Origin: Oscillospiraceae bacterium | GTDB taxonomy: Bacteria > Bacillota > Clostridia > Oscillospirales > Acutalibacteraceae | Assembly (NCBI GenBank): GCA_031280825.1 | Contig: JAITGE010000015.1 | Span: forward strand, 1-34,592 | Direction of reading: 5' to 3' | Length of the DNA: 34,592 nucleotides | Part shown: positions 15,901-24,707 of the stretch, piece by piece | Layout: each line of letters starts with the position of its first letter | Position numbering within the stretch: the first letter of the stretch is position 1 | The notes under the pieces: generated by a model | Told to the model about the DNA's origin: nothing | Database searches by the model: none | The model's input: only the letters and a program-made list of their open reading frames with translations | Program-made: the position numbers and the translations under genes

Positions 15901-18302
15901 GCCGTGCAAATGAAATCCTGCAAAAGATCAAAGGGAAAAAACCGGCGATTGACGTGGAACGCGGGCTTTTTTTCACCCAGTCGTTTCAACAGACCGAAGG
16001 GCAGCCGCTGCACCTTCGCTGGGCAAAAGCGCTGCTGCATTACGTGCAAAACGCAACGGTTTATGTGGATGAAAACCAGCTGCTCCTCGGGCGGGCGGGC
16101 AAGCCGGGGCGTTATGGAATTTTGTACCCGGAGCTTGACGGGAACATCCTTGGCGATGCCGTTCAGAGCCTGCCAAAGCGCGCGTTTTCACCGTTTGATA
16201 TCGCTCCGGAGGACGCCGCGCTGATCGCGGGGGAAATTGCGCCCTATTGGCAGGGGAAAACCTACCATGAAGCGTTGGCAAAAGCGCTGCGTCCCAATAC
16301 ATTTCGCTTGACATACAACGAAGACTTAAGCTCGCGCTTCATCGTGAACGAAACCAGCTCCTTCCGTTCCTCCATCCAGTGGGTGCACGATTATGAAATT
16401 GTGCTCAAGCAGGGCTTTGCGGGCATTCGGCGGGAGGCGGAGGAAAAGCTTGCCCGCTTGGATGAGGACAGTCCGTTGGAGCAAGCCGAAAAACGGCCAT
16501 TCTTGGAGGCTGTGCTGCTGACGGCGGACGCCATTGTGCTTTGGGCAAACCGCCACGCCGATTTGGCGGAGCGGCACGCCGAAACCGAGCAAGACGAGGC
16601 GCGCCGTGCGGAGCTGCAAAGCCTTGCCGCTATCTGCCGCCGCGTGCCGGAGCACCCGGCACGGACATTTCACGAAGCCCTGCAGAGCCAATGGTTTGTG
16701 CAAATGTTTTCGCGCATTGAGCAAAAAACGGGCACGATCATCTCAAACGGGCGCATGGATCAATACCTGTGGCCATACTATCAGCAGGACGTCGCCGCAG
16801 GCAGCTTAACGCCGGAGCGCGCGCAGGAGCTGTTTGAATGCATGTGGGCGGCGATGGCGCAATTTGTGGATTTGTATTTGAGCGAAACGGGCGGGGCGAT
16901 CAACGAGGGCTATGCCCATTGGGAGGCGGTGACCGTTGGCGGGCAAACCCCGGACGGGCGCGACGCATCCAACGCTTTGACTTACCTTTTGCTCAAGAGC
17001 AAGCGGGAATTTCCGCTGAATTATCCTGATTTGGCGGCACGCGTGCATACGCTCAGCCCGCGCCGCTTTCTTTTTGAAGTCGCCGAAACCATCAAGGCCG
17101 GCGGCGGCTTTCCGAAGCTGATCAACGACGAAGAGGTTGTGCCGTTGCTGTTGAGCAAGGGCGCGGCGGTGGACGAGGCCTACGATTACGCTGTTTCCGG
17201 CTGCTCCGAATGCCGGATGCCCAACCGCGAAACCTTCACATCTCCCTGCGCCTATATCAATTTTGCCGCCGCGTTGGAAATGACGCTGTTCGGCGGGCGG
17301 ATGATCAAATACGGAACCGAAAAAATCGGATTGGATCCGGGCGGCGAATTTGCGTGCTTTGCGGATTTTTTGCAGGCGTTCCTGCGGCAGCAGACGTACT
17401 TTTTGCGCCACGCGTTTCAACAGCAATACCATATTATTCAGCAGCGCGCGCGGCATTTCGCAACGCCTCTGGGCAGCAGCCTGCACAAGCTCTGCAGGGA
17501 TGCGTGCGTGGATCTCCATCAACCGCATATCCCGGGCGGCATTGATCTGGGGTATTTTGAGTATATTGGCTACGCCACGGTGGCGGACAGCCTGGCGGCA
17601 ATCAAAAAAGTGGTGTTCGAGGCAAAAGAATTCACGCTTGCACAGGTCAAGGAAGCGCTGCGCGCCGATTTTGAAGGCTTTGAGCCGCTGCGCAGAGCGC
17701 TGCTGGCAGCGCCCAAATACGGTAACAATGATCCTTATGCCGATGAACTCGCCCAACTGCTTGACCGCCACGCGCAGGAATTTGCCGCGCGCTATTCGCA
17801 GGAATTGGGCGTGCGGCTGGATTTGCGCTTGGTGCCGTTCACGTCGCATGTGCCGTTTGGCAAGGTGGTGGGCGCAAGCGCCAACGGACGCAAGGCTTTT
17901 ACGCCGCTTTCGGATGGCGCAAGCGCAAGCCAGGGCGCGGACGTAAACGGTCCGACGGCGGTGCTGCTTTCGAATTTCGCGAGCAAAAATCCGGGGCACA
18001 GCCAGAGGGCATCGCGCCTGCTCAACATCAAATTAACGCCTGCGTGTGTTGCGGGTGAAGCGGGAACAGAAAAGCTTGTGCAGTTCATCGAAGGCTGGCG
18101 CGATTTGCGGCTGTGGCACGTGCAATTCAATGTCCTCAACCAATCAACACTGCTTGAGGCGCAGAAGCATCCCGAGGAGCACGGCGATTTGCTTGTGCGC
18201 ATTGCGGGCTACAGCGCCTACTTTACGCAGCTCACGCGCGACCTGCAGGACGATATCATTGCCCGCACGCAGCATGGCTGGGAAGCGGATTACCAGATAT
18301 GA
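15897..18302 (+). CDS. Glycyl radical enzyme, eliminase/dehydratase-like, substrate unknown
   Basis: 801-residue anaerobic radical enzyme. The radical glycine is G771 in VRIAGYSAYFTQLTRDLQDDII, about 30 residues from the C-terminus as usual. The thiyl-radical cysteine is C436 in AVSGCSECRMPN, with a glutamate two residues later (E438), the Cys-x-Glu arrangement of eliminases (glycerol and diol dehydratases, choline and isethionate lyases) and aryl-acetate decarboxylases. Pyruvate formate-lyase has Cys-Cys and is excluded. The usual GCVEP of many eliminases is GCSEC here, with an additional cysteine C439, so it does not fit a family I can name. Start ATG 15897 has AAGGAG eight bases upstream. 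It overlaps aminotransferase and activase genes by ATGA. The inferred role is removal of the C1 head group from a reduced two-carbon fragment. Confidence 0.9.
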   Translation: MSRANEILQKIKGKKPAIDVERGLFFTQSFQQTEGQPLHLRWAKALLHYVQNATVYVDENQLLLGRAGKPGRYGILYPELDGNILGDAVQSLPKRAFSPFDIAPEDAALIAGEIAPYWQGKTYHEALAKALRPNTFRLTYNEDLSSRFIVNETSSFRSSIQWVHDYEIVLKQGFAGIRREAEEKLARLDEDSPLEQAEKRPFLEAVLLTADAIVLWANRHADLAERHAETEQDEARRAELQSLAAICRRVPEHPARTFHEALQSQWFVQMFSRIEQKTGTIISNGRMDQYLWPYYQQDVAAGSLTPERAQELFECMWAAMAQFVDLYLSETGGAINEGYAHWEAVTVGGQTPDGRDASNALTYLLLKSKREFPLNYPDLAARVHTLSPRRFLFEVAETIKAGGGFPKLINDEEVVPLLLSKGAAVDEAYDYAVSGCSECRMPNRETFTSPCAYINFAAALEMTLFGGRMIKYGTEKIGLDPGGEFACFADFLQAFLRQQTYFLRHAFQQQYHIIQQRARHFATPLGSSLHKLCRDACVDLHQPHIPGGIDLGYFEYIGYATVADSLAAIKKVVFEAKEFTLAQVKEALRADFEGFEPLRRALLAAPKYGNNDPYADELAQLLDRHAQEFAARYSQELGVRLDLRLVPFTSHVPFGKVVGASANGRKAFTPLSDGASASQGADVNGPTAVLLSNFASKNPGHSQRASRLLNIKLTPACVAGEAGTEKLVQFIEGWRDLRLWHVQFNVLNQSTLLEAQKHPEEHGDLLVRIAGYSAYFTQLTRDLQDDIIARTQHGWEADYQI

Positions 18303-18991
18303 ACGGCGTTATTTATGACCTGCAGCGCTACAGCCTGCACGACGGTCCGGGGATTCGGACCGTCGTGTTTCTCAAAGGCTGCCCGCTGCGCTGTCGTTGG
18401 TGCTGCAACCCCGAATCGCAGCATACGCAGCCCGAGCCGTTCCGAAAAGACGGAAAGCAAACCGTTGTTGGCAGAATCGCGGAGGTGGACGAAATTATGA
18501 ATGCCGTGCAGCAGGACGAGGTCTTTTTTCGCAGAGGCGGCGGTGTGACATTCAGCGGCGGCGAACCGTTGCTGCAGGGCACGTTCCTGCTTGCTTTGTT
18601 GAAAGAAGCCAAAATGCGCAGGATTCACGCAGCGCTGGAAACCTGCGGGTACGGCGACGCGGCGATCTTAAGCGCCGCCTGCCGCGCGCTGGATTACCTG
18701 CTGTTCGACATCAAATCGCTTGACAGCAAAAAGCACAAGACCTTCACGGGCGTGGGGAACGAACTGATCCTGCAGAATCTGTCGCGGATTTGCGCGGAAT
18801 TCCCCGCGCTGCCCAAGCGCATTCGCACGCCCGTGATTCCGGGCTTTAACGAGGATGAAATTGAACAAATTGCGGATTTTGCCGGCAAAATACCAAACGC
18901 TGTTCATGAAAAGCTGCCGTATCACCGTTTTGGCGCGCCGAAATATGCCGCGCTCGGGCGGAAATATCCCATGCCGGAAGGCGCGGAATAG
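18299..18991 (+). CDS. Glycyl radical enzyme activase, compact radical SAM protein
   Basis: Uses S-adenosylmethionine and a 4Fe-4S cluster to install the radical on the preceding enzyme. Cluster ligands are C28, C32 and C35 (GCPLRCRWCC), preceded by the family motif YSLHDGPGIRTVVFLKGCP. FSGGEPLLQ binds SAM. At 230 residues it lacks the ferredoxin-like insertion with eight cysteines found after the CxxxCxxC motif in most activases of dehydratase-type GREs (about 300 residues). Sequence passes from CNPESQ straight to IAEVDEIMNAV, so in length it resembles the activase of pyruvate formate-lyase. The reading frame is intact and the gap is clean, so this looks like a natural compact form. Last gene of the operon. 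Confidence 0.92.
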   Translation: MNGVIYDLQRYSLHDGPGIRTVVFLKGCPLRCRWCCNPESQHTQPEPFRKDGKQTVVGRIAEVDEIMNAVQQDEVFFRRGGGVTFSGGEPLLQGTFLLALLKEAKMRRIHAALETCGYGDAAILSAACRALDYLLFDIKSLDSKKHKTFTGVGNELILQNLSRICAEFPALPKRIRTPVIPGFNEDEIEQIADFAGKIPNAVHEKLPYHRFGAPKYAALGRKYPMPEGAE

Positions 18992-19051
18992 CAACGGGCA
19001 AAAGCAGCGCTTGGCGCCGCAAGATAGAAGCGTCACATACCGGCTGCGCTG

Positions 19052-19068
19052 TTCATGATTTTCATGAA
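19052..19068 (+). other. Short inverted repeat after the GRE operon
   Basis: TTCATGA (19052-19058), loop TTT, TCATGAA (19062-19068). No T-run follows, so it is a weak terminator candidate at best, or an operator ahead of typA. Nothing else was seen in 18992-19100. Confidence 0.3.
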
Positions 19069-19104
19069 GGGCGCGGTCGGGTGCTTTTCGCGACTTTCTG
19101 CCCC

Positions 19105-19133
19105 TTGCATTTTTTGTCCGGACGCGGTATAAT
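19105..19133 (+). promoter_or_regulatory. Sigma-A promoter for typA
   Basis: TTGCAT (19105-19110), 17-base spacer, TATAAT (19128-19133), 37 bases before the TTG start. Confidence 0.75.
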
Positions 19134-19170
19134 GCATCCTGTAATAAAATGAACGAAAAGAGGAACCTCC

Positions 19171-20997
19171 TTGCACGAGCTACGCCAAAACCTGCGCAAT
19201 ATTGCGATCATCGCCCACGTGGATCACGGAAAAACCACCCTTGTGGACGAGCTGCTCAAGCAAAGCGGCATCTTCCGCGCCAATGAAGCTGTTGTGGAGC
19301 GCGTGATGGATTCCAACGATTTGGAGCGCGAACGCGGGATCACCATCCTTTCCAAAAACACCGCCATTCATTACCGGGATACGAAGATCAATATCGTTGA
19401 CACACCCGGTCACGCCGATTTTGGCGGCGAGGTGGAGCGCATTATGATGATGGTTGACGGCGTCCTTCTGCTGGTGGACGCCTTTGAGGGCTGTATGCCG
19501 CAAACGCGCTTTGTGCTAAAAAAGGCGCTTGGCTTAGGCAAAAAAGCGTTGGTTGTCGTCAACAAAATCGATCGCCCCGGCGCACGCGCCGCCGAGGTCG
19601 TGGATGAAGTGCTGGATTTGTTCATTGAGTTGGGCGCGGATGACGCGCAGCTGGAATTCCCGGTGGTGTTCGCCTCGGCGAGGGACGGCTACGCGTCTTT
19701 GGAGGCGGACGTTTCGGGCGGCGACATGCGCCCGCTGCTCGACGCCATATTGCGCGAAATCGCGCCCCCCGCAGGCGACAGGGAAGCCCCGCTGCAATTG
19801 CTCATTTCATCGCTGGAATACGATGATTACGTCGGGCGCATCGGTATCGGGCGGGTGGAGCGCGGCAGTCTGCGGCTAAACCTGCCGCTGCGCGCGATGG
19901 TGCACGGATCGGAGGCTATGCGTACGGTCAAGCCGTCGAGGCTCTATCAGTTTGAGGGCTTGCGCCGTGTGGAGGTGCAGGAGGCGGCAGTGGGCGATAT
20001 CGTGTGCGTGGCGGGCGTGCCGGATATCAACATTGGCGAAACGTTGTGTGACCCCGAGGCGCCCGAGGCGCTTCCCTTCATTGAAATTGACGAGCCGACG
20101 ATCGCCATGAATTTCATGGTCAACGACAGCCCTTTTGCGGGGAAGGAGGGTAAATTCGTCACCACCCGCAACATACGTGACCGCTTGTTTAAAGAGGTGG
20201 AAACCAACGTCAGTATGCGCGTGGAGGAGACCGCCACAACCGACGCCTTCAAGGTAAGCGGTCGCGGCGAGCTGCATCTTTCCATTTTGATCGAAACCAT
20301 GCGCCGTCAGGGCTATGAAATGCAGGTGAGCCGCCCCAAGGTGATTATGAAGGAAATTGACGGCGCCGCCTGCGAACCGATGGAGCTTCTGATTGTGGAG
20401 GTGCCGGAGCAATACGTCGGCGCGGTGATGGAAAAGCTGGGCGGACGCAAAGCGGAGCTGGAAAACATGGGCACACGCGACGGCGGCGGGGCGCACCTGG
20501 AATTCCGTATTCCCTCGCGGGGGCTGATTGGCTACCGCACGGAGTTTTTGACTGACACCAACGGCAACGGCATTATGAACCAGCTTTTTGCGGGCTATGA
20601 ACCGTTTAAGGGCGAGATCCCCGGACGGGAGCGCGGCTCCGTCGTTGTGCACGAGCCGGGCGAAAGCACGGCTTATGGGCTGTACAACGCCCAAGAACGC
20701 GGGCGGCTGTTCATCGGTGCGGGCGTGGAGGTCTACGAAGGCATGATCGTTGGGGAATGTGCCCGCAATGAGGATCTGGTCATCAACGTCTGTAAAAAAA
20801 AGCAGCTGACCAACACCCGCGCCTCCGGTTCGGACGACGCCCTGCGCCTAACGCCCCCGACGACCCTCAGTCTGGAGCAGTGCATGGAATTTATTGCCGA
20901 CGACGAGCTGCTGGAGGTCACGCCGAAGCATCTGCGCCTGCGCAAGCGTGTGCTGGGCAAGGAGCAGCGGCTCAAAAGCGAGGCACGGAAAAAATAG
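19171..20997 (+). CDS. typA: Translational GTPase TypA/BipA
   Basis: Ribosome-associated GTPase involved in 50S subunit assembly and stress adaptation. The 608-residue protein, normal for the family, shows G1 [10 protein letters not shown]2 RGITI, G3 [15 protein letters not shown]4 NKID and G5 ASARDG. Elongation-factor-like domains follow, ending in a Lys/Arg-rich tail. The start is TTG 19171 with GAGG seven bases upstream. It has its own promoter and appears monocistronic; a new promoter precedes the next gene. It separates the two lipid-related clusters, which weakens any claim that they form one transcription unit. Confidence 0.96.
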   Translation: MHELRQNLRNIAIIAHVDHGKTTLVDELLKQSGIFRANEAVVERVMDSNDLERERGITILSKNTAIHYRDTKINIVDTPGHADFGGEVERIMMMVDGVLLLVDAFEGCMPQTRFVLKKALGLGKKALVVVNKIDRPGARAAEVVDEVLDLFIELGADDAQLEFPVVFASARDGYASLEADVSGGDMRPLLDAILREIAPPAGDREAPLQLLISSLEYDDYVGRIGIGRVERGSLRLNLPLRAMVHGSEAMRTVKPSRLYQFEGLRRVEVQEAAVGDIVCVAGVPDINIGETLCDPEAPEALPFIEIDEPTIAMNFMVNDSPFAGKEGKFVTTRNIRDRLFKEVETNVSMRVEETATTDAFKVSGRGELHLSILIETMRRQGYEMQVSRPKVIMKEIDGAACEPMELLIVEVPEQYVGAVMEKLGGRKAELENMGTRDGGGAHLEFRIPSRGLIGYRTEFLTDTNGNGIMNQLFAGYEPFKGEIPGRERGSVVVHEPGESTAYGLYNAQERGRLFIGAGVEVYEGMIVGECARNEDLVINVCKKKQLTNTRASGSDDALRLTPPTTLSLEQCMEFIADDELLEVTPKHLRLRKRVLGKEQRLKSEARKK

Positions 20998-21028
20998 GAT
21001 TATTCACGATAAATTCATCAAACGCCCC

Positions 21029-21057
21029 TTGCGGTTCGGGAGGATTTCTGGTAATAT
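21029..21057 (+). promoter_or_regulatory. Sigma-A promoter for the ceramidase-like operon
   Basis: TTGCGG (21029-21034), 17-base spacer, TAATAT (21052-21057), 35 bases before the ATG at 21093. Confidence 0.6.
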
Positions 21058-21092
21058 AGCAGTTAAGGCGGTTTGTGCCGGAGGGAATGTTT

Positions 21093-22589
21093 ATGGGTGC
21101 ACTGGGAATACTAGCGAAGGCTTCGCGGTTTGCGTTCGCGCGCGGCTCCGCCCGGCTGGCAAAAAAGGCTCCCGCGCCGCCAATCCCGCCCGCCGCTTAT
21201 GACGCCATCCCCGCGCCGGTGAGCGACGCCTATACTCTCGGCTTCGCCAAGGCGGAAATCATGCCGCCGGATCTCAAAAAGCCGGACGACAGACCAAAGC
21301 GCAAATACTGGGTGGCGGGTTACCGCATCGGCAACGCCGCGGTTGGCGTGCTGGATCCCATGACCTGCAGCGCTGTTTGGCTGGATGACAACAGCGGGCG
21401 CGGCGGCGTTTTTTTGCTTTCGGCGGATACCATTGGCATGAGCGGTGCGGATTGTGACGCGATCCGGGAATCTATGGCGGATGAGCTGAGCGGAATTGGC
21501 TGCCGCGGCGTCTTTATCATGAGCACACACAACCACGCGGGCATTGACACCCTTGGCTATTGGGGACCGCTGCCGCGCACGGGGCGGGATCCGAGGTTCA
21601 TGCGCATTGTGTTTGAAGGCTGCCGCCGCGTGATGCGCGCGGCATATGCCGACCGCAGACGGGGCAAGCTCTGGCACGGCGCGGTTGAAGCGCCGCCCGT
21701 GCTGCGTGACACGCGCCCGCCGGAGGTTTTTTCGAACACCCTGACGCGGCTGCGCTTTGTTCCGGAGGGCGGCGGTCGCGAAACTTGGTTGATCAATTTT
21801 GCCAGCCATTCGGAATCCCTGCTGGGCCAAAACTCTCTTGTGAGCGCGGATTTTCCCTGCTATCTGCGGCGTGAGATTATGAAGCAGGCAGGAGCGGAGG
21901 CAATCTACTTTGTTGGGGCGATCGGCGGGCTGATTCGCCCGAAGGAGCTGGACGAGGACAATGTGCGCTCCACCGTCGCCTGCGGGGTGCAGCTGGCGCG
22001 GGCGGTCATGGCGATCGAAAACGAACGGGAGCTGCCGGCGTTGCTGCAGCTGCTGCACCAGCCCTATTATGCCGAAGTCGAAAATCTGATGTTCCTCAGC
22101 GCGGCAAGGCTGGGCATCTTCCGCGCCAAACGCTTCGGCACGGGGGAGGCTTCCACCGGCGCGGCGATATTGACGCAGATGACGTATATCAACCTCGGCG
22201 GGCTGCAAATGCTGTTGCTTCCCTGCGAGCTGTTCCCGGAGCTTGCCTATGGCGGTTATCTGGACGCCGCCGAATCCGCCACAGGACTGGGCGGCGAAGT
22301 CAACCCCGTTCCCTTGGCACACCTTGCCGGGGATGAGGATCTTTTGATTTTCGGGCTGTGCAACGACATGACGGGCTATGCCGTGCCGCCGAACGACTGG
22401 TTTTTAGGCGAAAGCTCCTATTTCGGCGGCGGCAAGGACGCCGCGGGGCGAAAGCATTATGAGGAAACAAATTCCTTAGGACCCAAGACGGCGCAGACCA
22501 TCGCCGATGTTTTTGCCGGCATGATGGAGCGAATACGGGCGCGTCAGCGCGAGCAAACGGAAGGAAACCCACGCATCCAATCGACATAG
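21093..22589 (+). CDS. Neutral/alkaline ceramidase-fold protein (putative metal amidase)
   Basis: 498 residues resembling the N-terminal catalytic domain of neutral ceramidases, zinc amidases that split ceramide into a sphingoid base and a fatty acid. The metal-site residues all have counterparts: H146/H148 in STHNHAG (ceramidase THTHSG), H239 in NFASHSES (FATHPTS), E379 in LPCELF and Y429 in GLCNDMTGY (GLANDYxGY). The active-site serine segment (NAGxxSPN) reads GAIGGLIRPK, so the serine is missing. It also lacks the C-terminal domain of full ceramidases and has no clear signal peptide, only a hydrophobic/basic start (MGALGILAKASRFAFARG). ATG 21093 was chosen for GGAGGG seven bases upstream. 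It leads a set with two lipoproteins and an SDR. It could hydrolyse another amide; the fold is more secure than the substrate. Confidence 0.7.
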   Translation: MGALGILAKASRFAFARGSARLAKKAPAPPIPPAAYDAIPAPVSDAYTLGFAKAEIMPPDLKKPDDRPKRKYWVAGYRIGNAAVGVLDPMTCSAVWLDDNSGRGGVFLLSADTIGMSGADCDAIRESMADELSGIGCRGVFIMSTHNHAGIDTLGYWGPLPRTGRDPRFMRIVFEGCRRVMRAAYADRRRGKLWHGAVEAPPVLRDTRPPEVFSNTLTRLRFVPEGGGRETWLINFASHSESLLGQNSLVSADFPCYLRREIMKQAGAEAIYFVGAIGGLIRPKELDEDNVRSTVACGVQLARAVMAIENERELPALLQLLHQPYYAEVENLMFLSAARLGIFRAKRFGTGEASTGAAILTQMTYINLGGLQMLLLPCELFPELAYGGYLDAAESATGLGGEVNPVPLAHLAGDEDLLIFGLCNDMTGYAVPPNDWFLGESSYFGGGKDAAGRKHYEETNSLGPKTAQTIADVFAGMMERIRARQREQTEGNPRIQST

Positions 22590-22628
22590 TAGCACATAGC
22601 TTTGCTGAATCAGAAAGGAACGATGCAC

Positions 22629-23699
22629 ATGAAAAAGGCACTCGCATTAACGCTGGCGCTCCTTGCGGCGCTTGCTCTCTTCACCGGCTGCGAGCCGAAG
22701 AACCTTGACGGCGAAAAAACGACGGGCGCGGACGTCAGCATGCCATCCCTGCCGAAGCTGGATCTTTCGCCCTCCAAGGTGGACGAAGCCCTGAGCGCTG
22801 TCGGGTTGGGGGATAAGGAACTGAGCGATCTTAGCGCCGAAGAGCAGGCGAGGCTGGAAAGTCGGCTGCACGAAAGCGGCTACGATGTGACCTTTGTGGA
22901 TGGAAAGCTGGAGGTCAAGCCCCCCGCAAATTTAGAAATTCCCAGCCAAGAGGCTCCGGCGACAACCGCCAAGCCCATGCCCAGCGGTCAGGTTGTGGAA
23001 TCCGACGAGGGGAAAAAGCTGCTGCAGGGCACGCAAAACATCCTCAAGAGCAAAACCTTCACGCTCAAGGGGACGGGAATTGCCGCCATGCCGTTTGCGG
23101 GCGCTTCCTCGGGCACGCCGACAAACGCAACGATGATCATGGCGGTGGATCAAAACAAAATTGCTATGGAAAGCAGCGGCTCCCTGGGGCAGATGATGAC
23201 CGCATCGGCGGAAGAGGATTACTACGGGCAGAACAAAATCCGCGCAGCAGCAGTCGATGCTATGTTCGGCAAGCGCTTCCGGATGGTAATTGCGGGCGAG
23301 AAAATTTATTACGTTTTCCCGGATCGTAAAATTTATGTTGATTTTGGCGCGATGGCGGCTTCCGCGGGCGAAGCGGCGCTGGATACCTCCGCGCTGACCG
23401 GCATTGTTGATGAAATGTTTGGCGGGGAATCGATGACCGCCACTGTGACGACCTCCAAGGTGAAGGTGGACGGCAAGGAATACACCTGCGCTTCGGTGAA
23501 GGATGCCGACGGCTCGGTGCGCAGCTTCTATTACCTTGGCGGTGAGCTGAAGCGCATGGAGCAGCTGGACAGCAGCGGCAGACAGATTTCTCTCCTGCAG
23601 GTCGATTCCCTCACCGGCACAGTGGATCAAAGCCTTTTCAGCGTGAAGGGCATGACGGCGATGGATCTCGTGAAGTTCGCGTCGATATTTGGAGCGTAG
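22629..23699 (+). CDS. Lipoprotein, paralogue 1
   Basis: 356 residues with a lipoprotein signal peptide: MKKALALTLALLAALALFTGC, the lipidated cysteine at position 21. A charged low-complexity region follows. A C-terminal beta-rich domain begins near LQGTQNILKSKTFTLKGTG and contains FGKRFRMVIAGEKIYYVFPDRKIYVDF. The second half is related to the next protein, so they are tandem paralogues. The general shape (a lipoprotein with an antiparallel sheet domain) is like LolA/LppX lipid-carrier proteins, but I cannot confirm homology by eye. ATG 22629 is chosen over ATG 22623 because AAAGGAA is then eight bases away. It lies 39 bases after the ceramidase-like gene with no promoter seen between, so probably co-transcribed. 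Confidence 0.75.
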   Translation: MKKALALTLALLAALALFTGCEPKNLDGEKTTGADVSMPSLPKLDLSPSKVDEALSAVGLGDKELSDLSAEEQARLESRLHESGYDVTFVDGKLEVKPPANLEIPSQEAPATTAKPMPSGQVVESDEGKKLLQGTQNILKSKTFTLKGTGIAAMPFAGASSGTPTNATMIMAVDQNKIAMESSGSLGQMMTASAEEDYYGQNKIRAAAVDAMFGKRFRMVIAGEKIYYVFPDRKIYVDFGAMAASAGEAALDTSALTGIVDEMFGGESMTATVTTSKVKVDGKEYTCASVKDADGSVRSFYYLGGELKRMEQLDSSGRQISLLQVDSLTGTVDQSLFSVKGMTAMDLVKFASIFGA

Positions 23700-23738
23700 T
23701 TCGTGCGGGGTTCCTAAAATTTTGAATGAGGTAAGAGC

Positions 23739-24707
23739 ATGAAGCGAATGAAACGGCCGCAGACCATTGCTTTGGCGCTTGCGATCGCGCTGCTGTTCGT
23801 CTTAGCCGCCTGCGGCGGTGGGCAGGAAACAAAAACCAAAACCACAGACGGCGCGGCGGCGGGCGGTGCGGCGGGGACGACAGGCACGGCGAGTCAAAGC
23901 GTATCCCTGCCGGAAGTGGCGACGGCAGTGCTCCCGATGGAAAGCGGGGGATCCACGGGCGCGACCGAAGCCCTTACGCAAAACCAAAGCGCCGCAAATT
24001 CTTCCGTGGAGAAGGCGGCGCAGGCGGCGGCGCCCGCGCAGGCGGCGGATACCCGCGCCTATGTTGAAAAGGTGCAAAGCATCCTGAACAGCAAGGATTT
24101 CACGCTGGAAGCCGTGACCGACGGCACGCCCGTGACCTTTGCCATGAGCGGCGAAAAGCTTGCCGTGGAGATTCCGACAGATTGGATGCTGCGGCAAGCG
24201 AGCGCGAACGGTATGGGGGAGCTTGCGGGCATGGACGCGCTTTTCGGCAAAAAGGTGCGGTTGATCTACACGCCGCAGCGCACGCTCTTTGTACTGCCGG
24301 ATATGCAGGCTTATCTGGATGGCGGCGCGATTGGTATGGATGAGCTTTCGATGGATGAATTTACCGACCTGCAAAAGTATCTGGGCAGCAAGGACGCGCT
24401 AAAGGGTATGGTTGTTTCGACCGCGAAGCTTGGTGACAAGCAATACCAAACCGCGACGATTCGTGACGACGACGGCGAAGCTGTTGCAAGGCTTTACTTT
24501 TTGGATGGGCAGCTGCGCCGCATCGAACCCCTTGGAGACGACGCGCAGCAGGTGGTTTCCGCGCTGGAAATCACCGCGCTTAAGGAAAAGGCGGACGCCG
24601 CGCTGTTCGATACCAGCAAGCTCCTGCCTTGGGATCTTTCATCCCTCGCCGGCATGGCGAATTTGATGGATGGAAGACTCCCCGCTTTGCCTGCGGGGCT
24701 GCGCTGA
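23739..24707 (+). CDS. Lipoprotein, paralogue 2
   Basis: 322 residues. The signal peptide MKRMKRPQTIALALAIALLFVLAAC ends in a good lipobox (LAAC, C25). An Ala/Thr/Gly/Ser-rich linker of about 90 residues follows, then a domain matching paralogue 1 in order and key patterns: VQSILNSKDFTLEAVTDG, FGKKVRLIYTPQRTLFVLPDMQAYLD, then a segment on a reporter-like strand LYFLDGQLRRIEPL (paralogue 1: FYYLGGELKRMEQL). It follows paralogue 1 by 39 bases and overlaps the SDR start by one base (TGATG). Function unknown; a shared lipid- or ligand-binding role on the outer face of the membrane is an inference from topology. Confidence 0.75.
   Translation: MKRMKRPQTIALALAIALLFVLAACGGGQETKTKTTDGAAAGGAAGTTGTASQSVSLPEVATAVLPMESGGSTGATEALTQNQSAANSSVEKAAQAAAPAQAADTRAYVEKVQSILNSKDFTLEAVTDGTPVTFAMSGEKLAVEIPTDWMLRQASANGMGELAGMDALFGKKVRLIYTPQRTLFVLPDMQAYLDGGAIGMDELSMDEFTDLQKYLGSKDALKGMVVSTAKLGDKQYQTATIRDDDGEAVARLYFLDGQLRRIEPLGDDAQQVVSALEITALKEKADAALFDTSKLLPWDLSSLAGMANLMDGRLPALPAGLR

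Noticed and set aside
16806-17999. A 397-codon frame antisense to the glycyl radical enzyme (and similar long antisense frames at 1589-2464, 21111-22322 and 30571-31653)
   Set aside because: All mirror well-recognised plus-strand genes and have compositions typical of shadows.
15897-18302. Pyruvate formate-lyase as the identity of the glycyl radical enzyme
   Set aside because: The active-site loop has Cys-Ser-Glu rather than adjacent cysteines, and the operon lacks pyruvate-fermentation genes.
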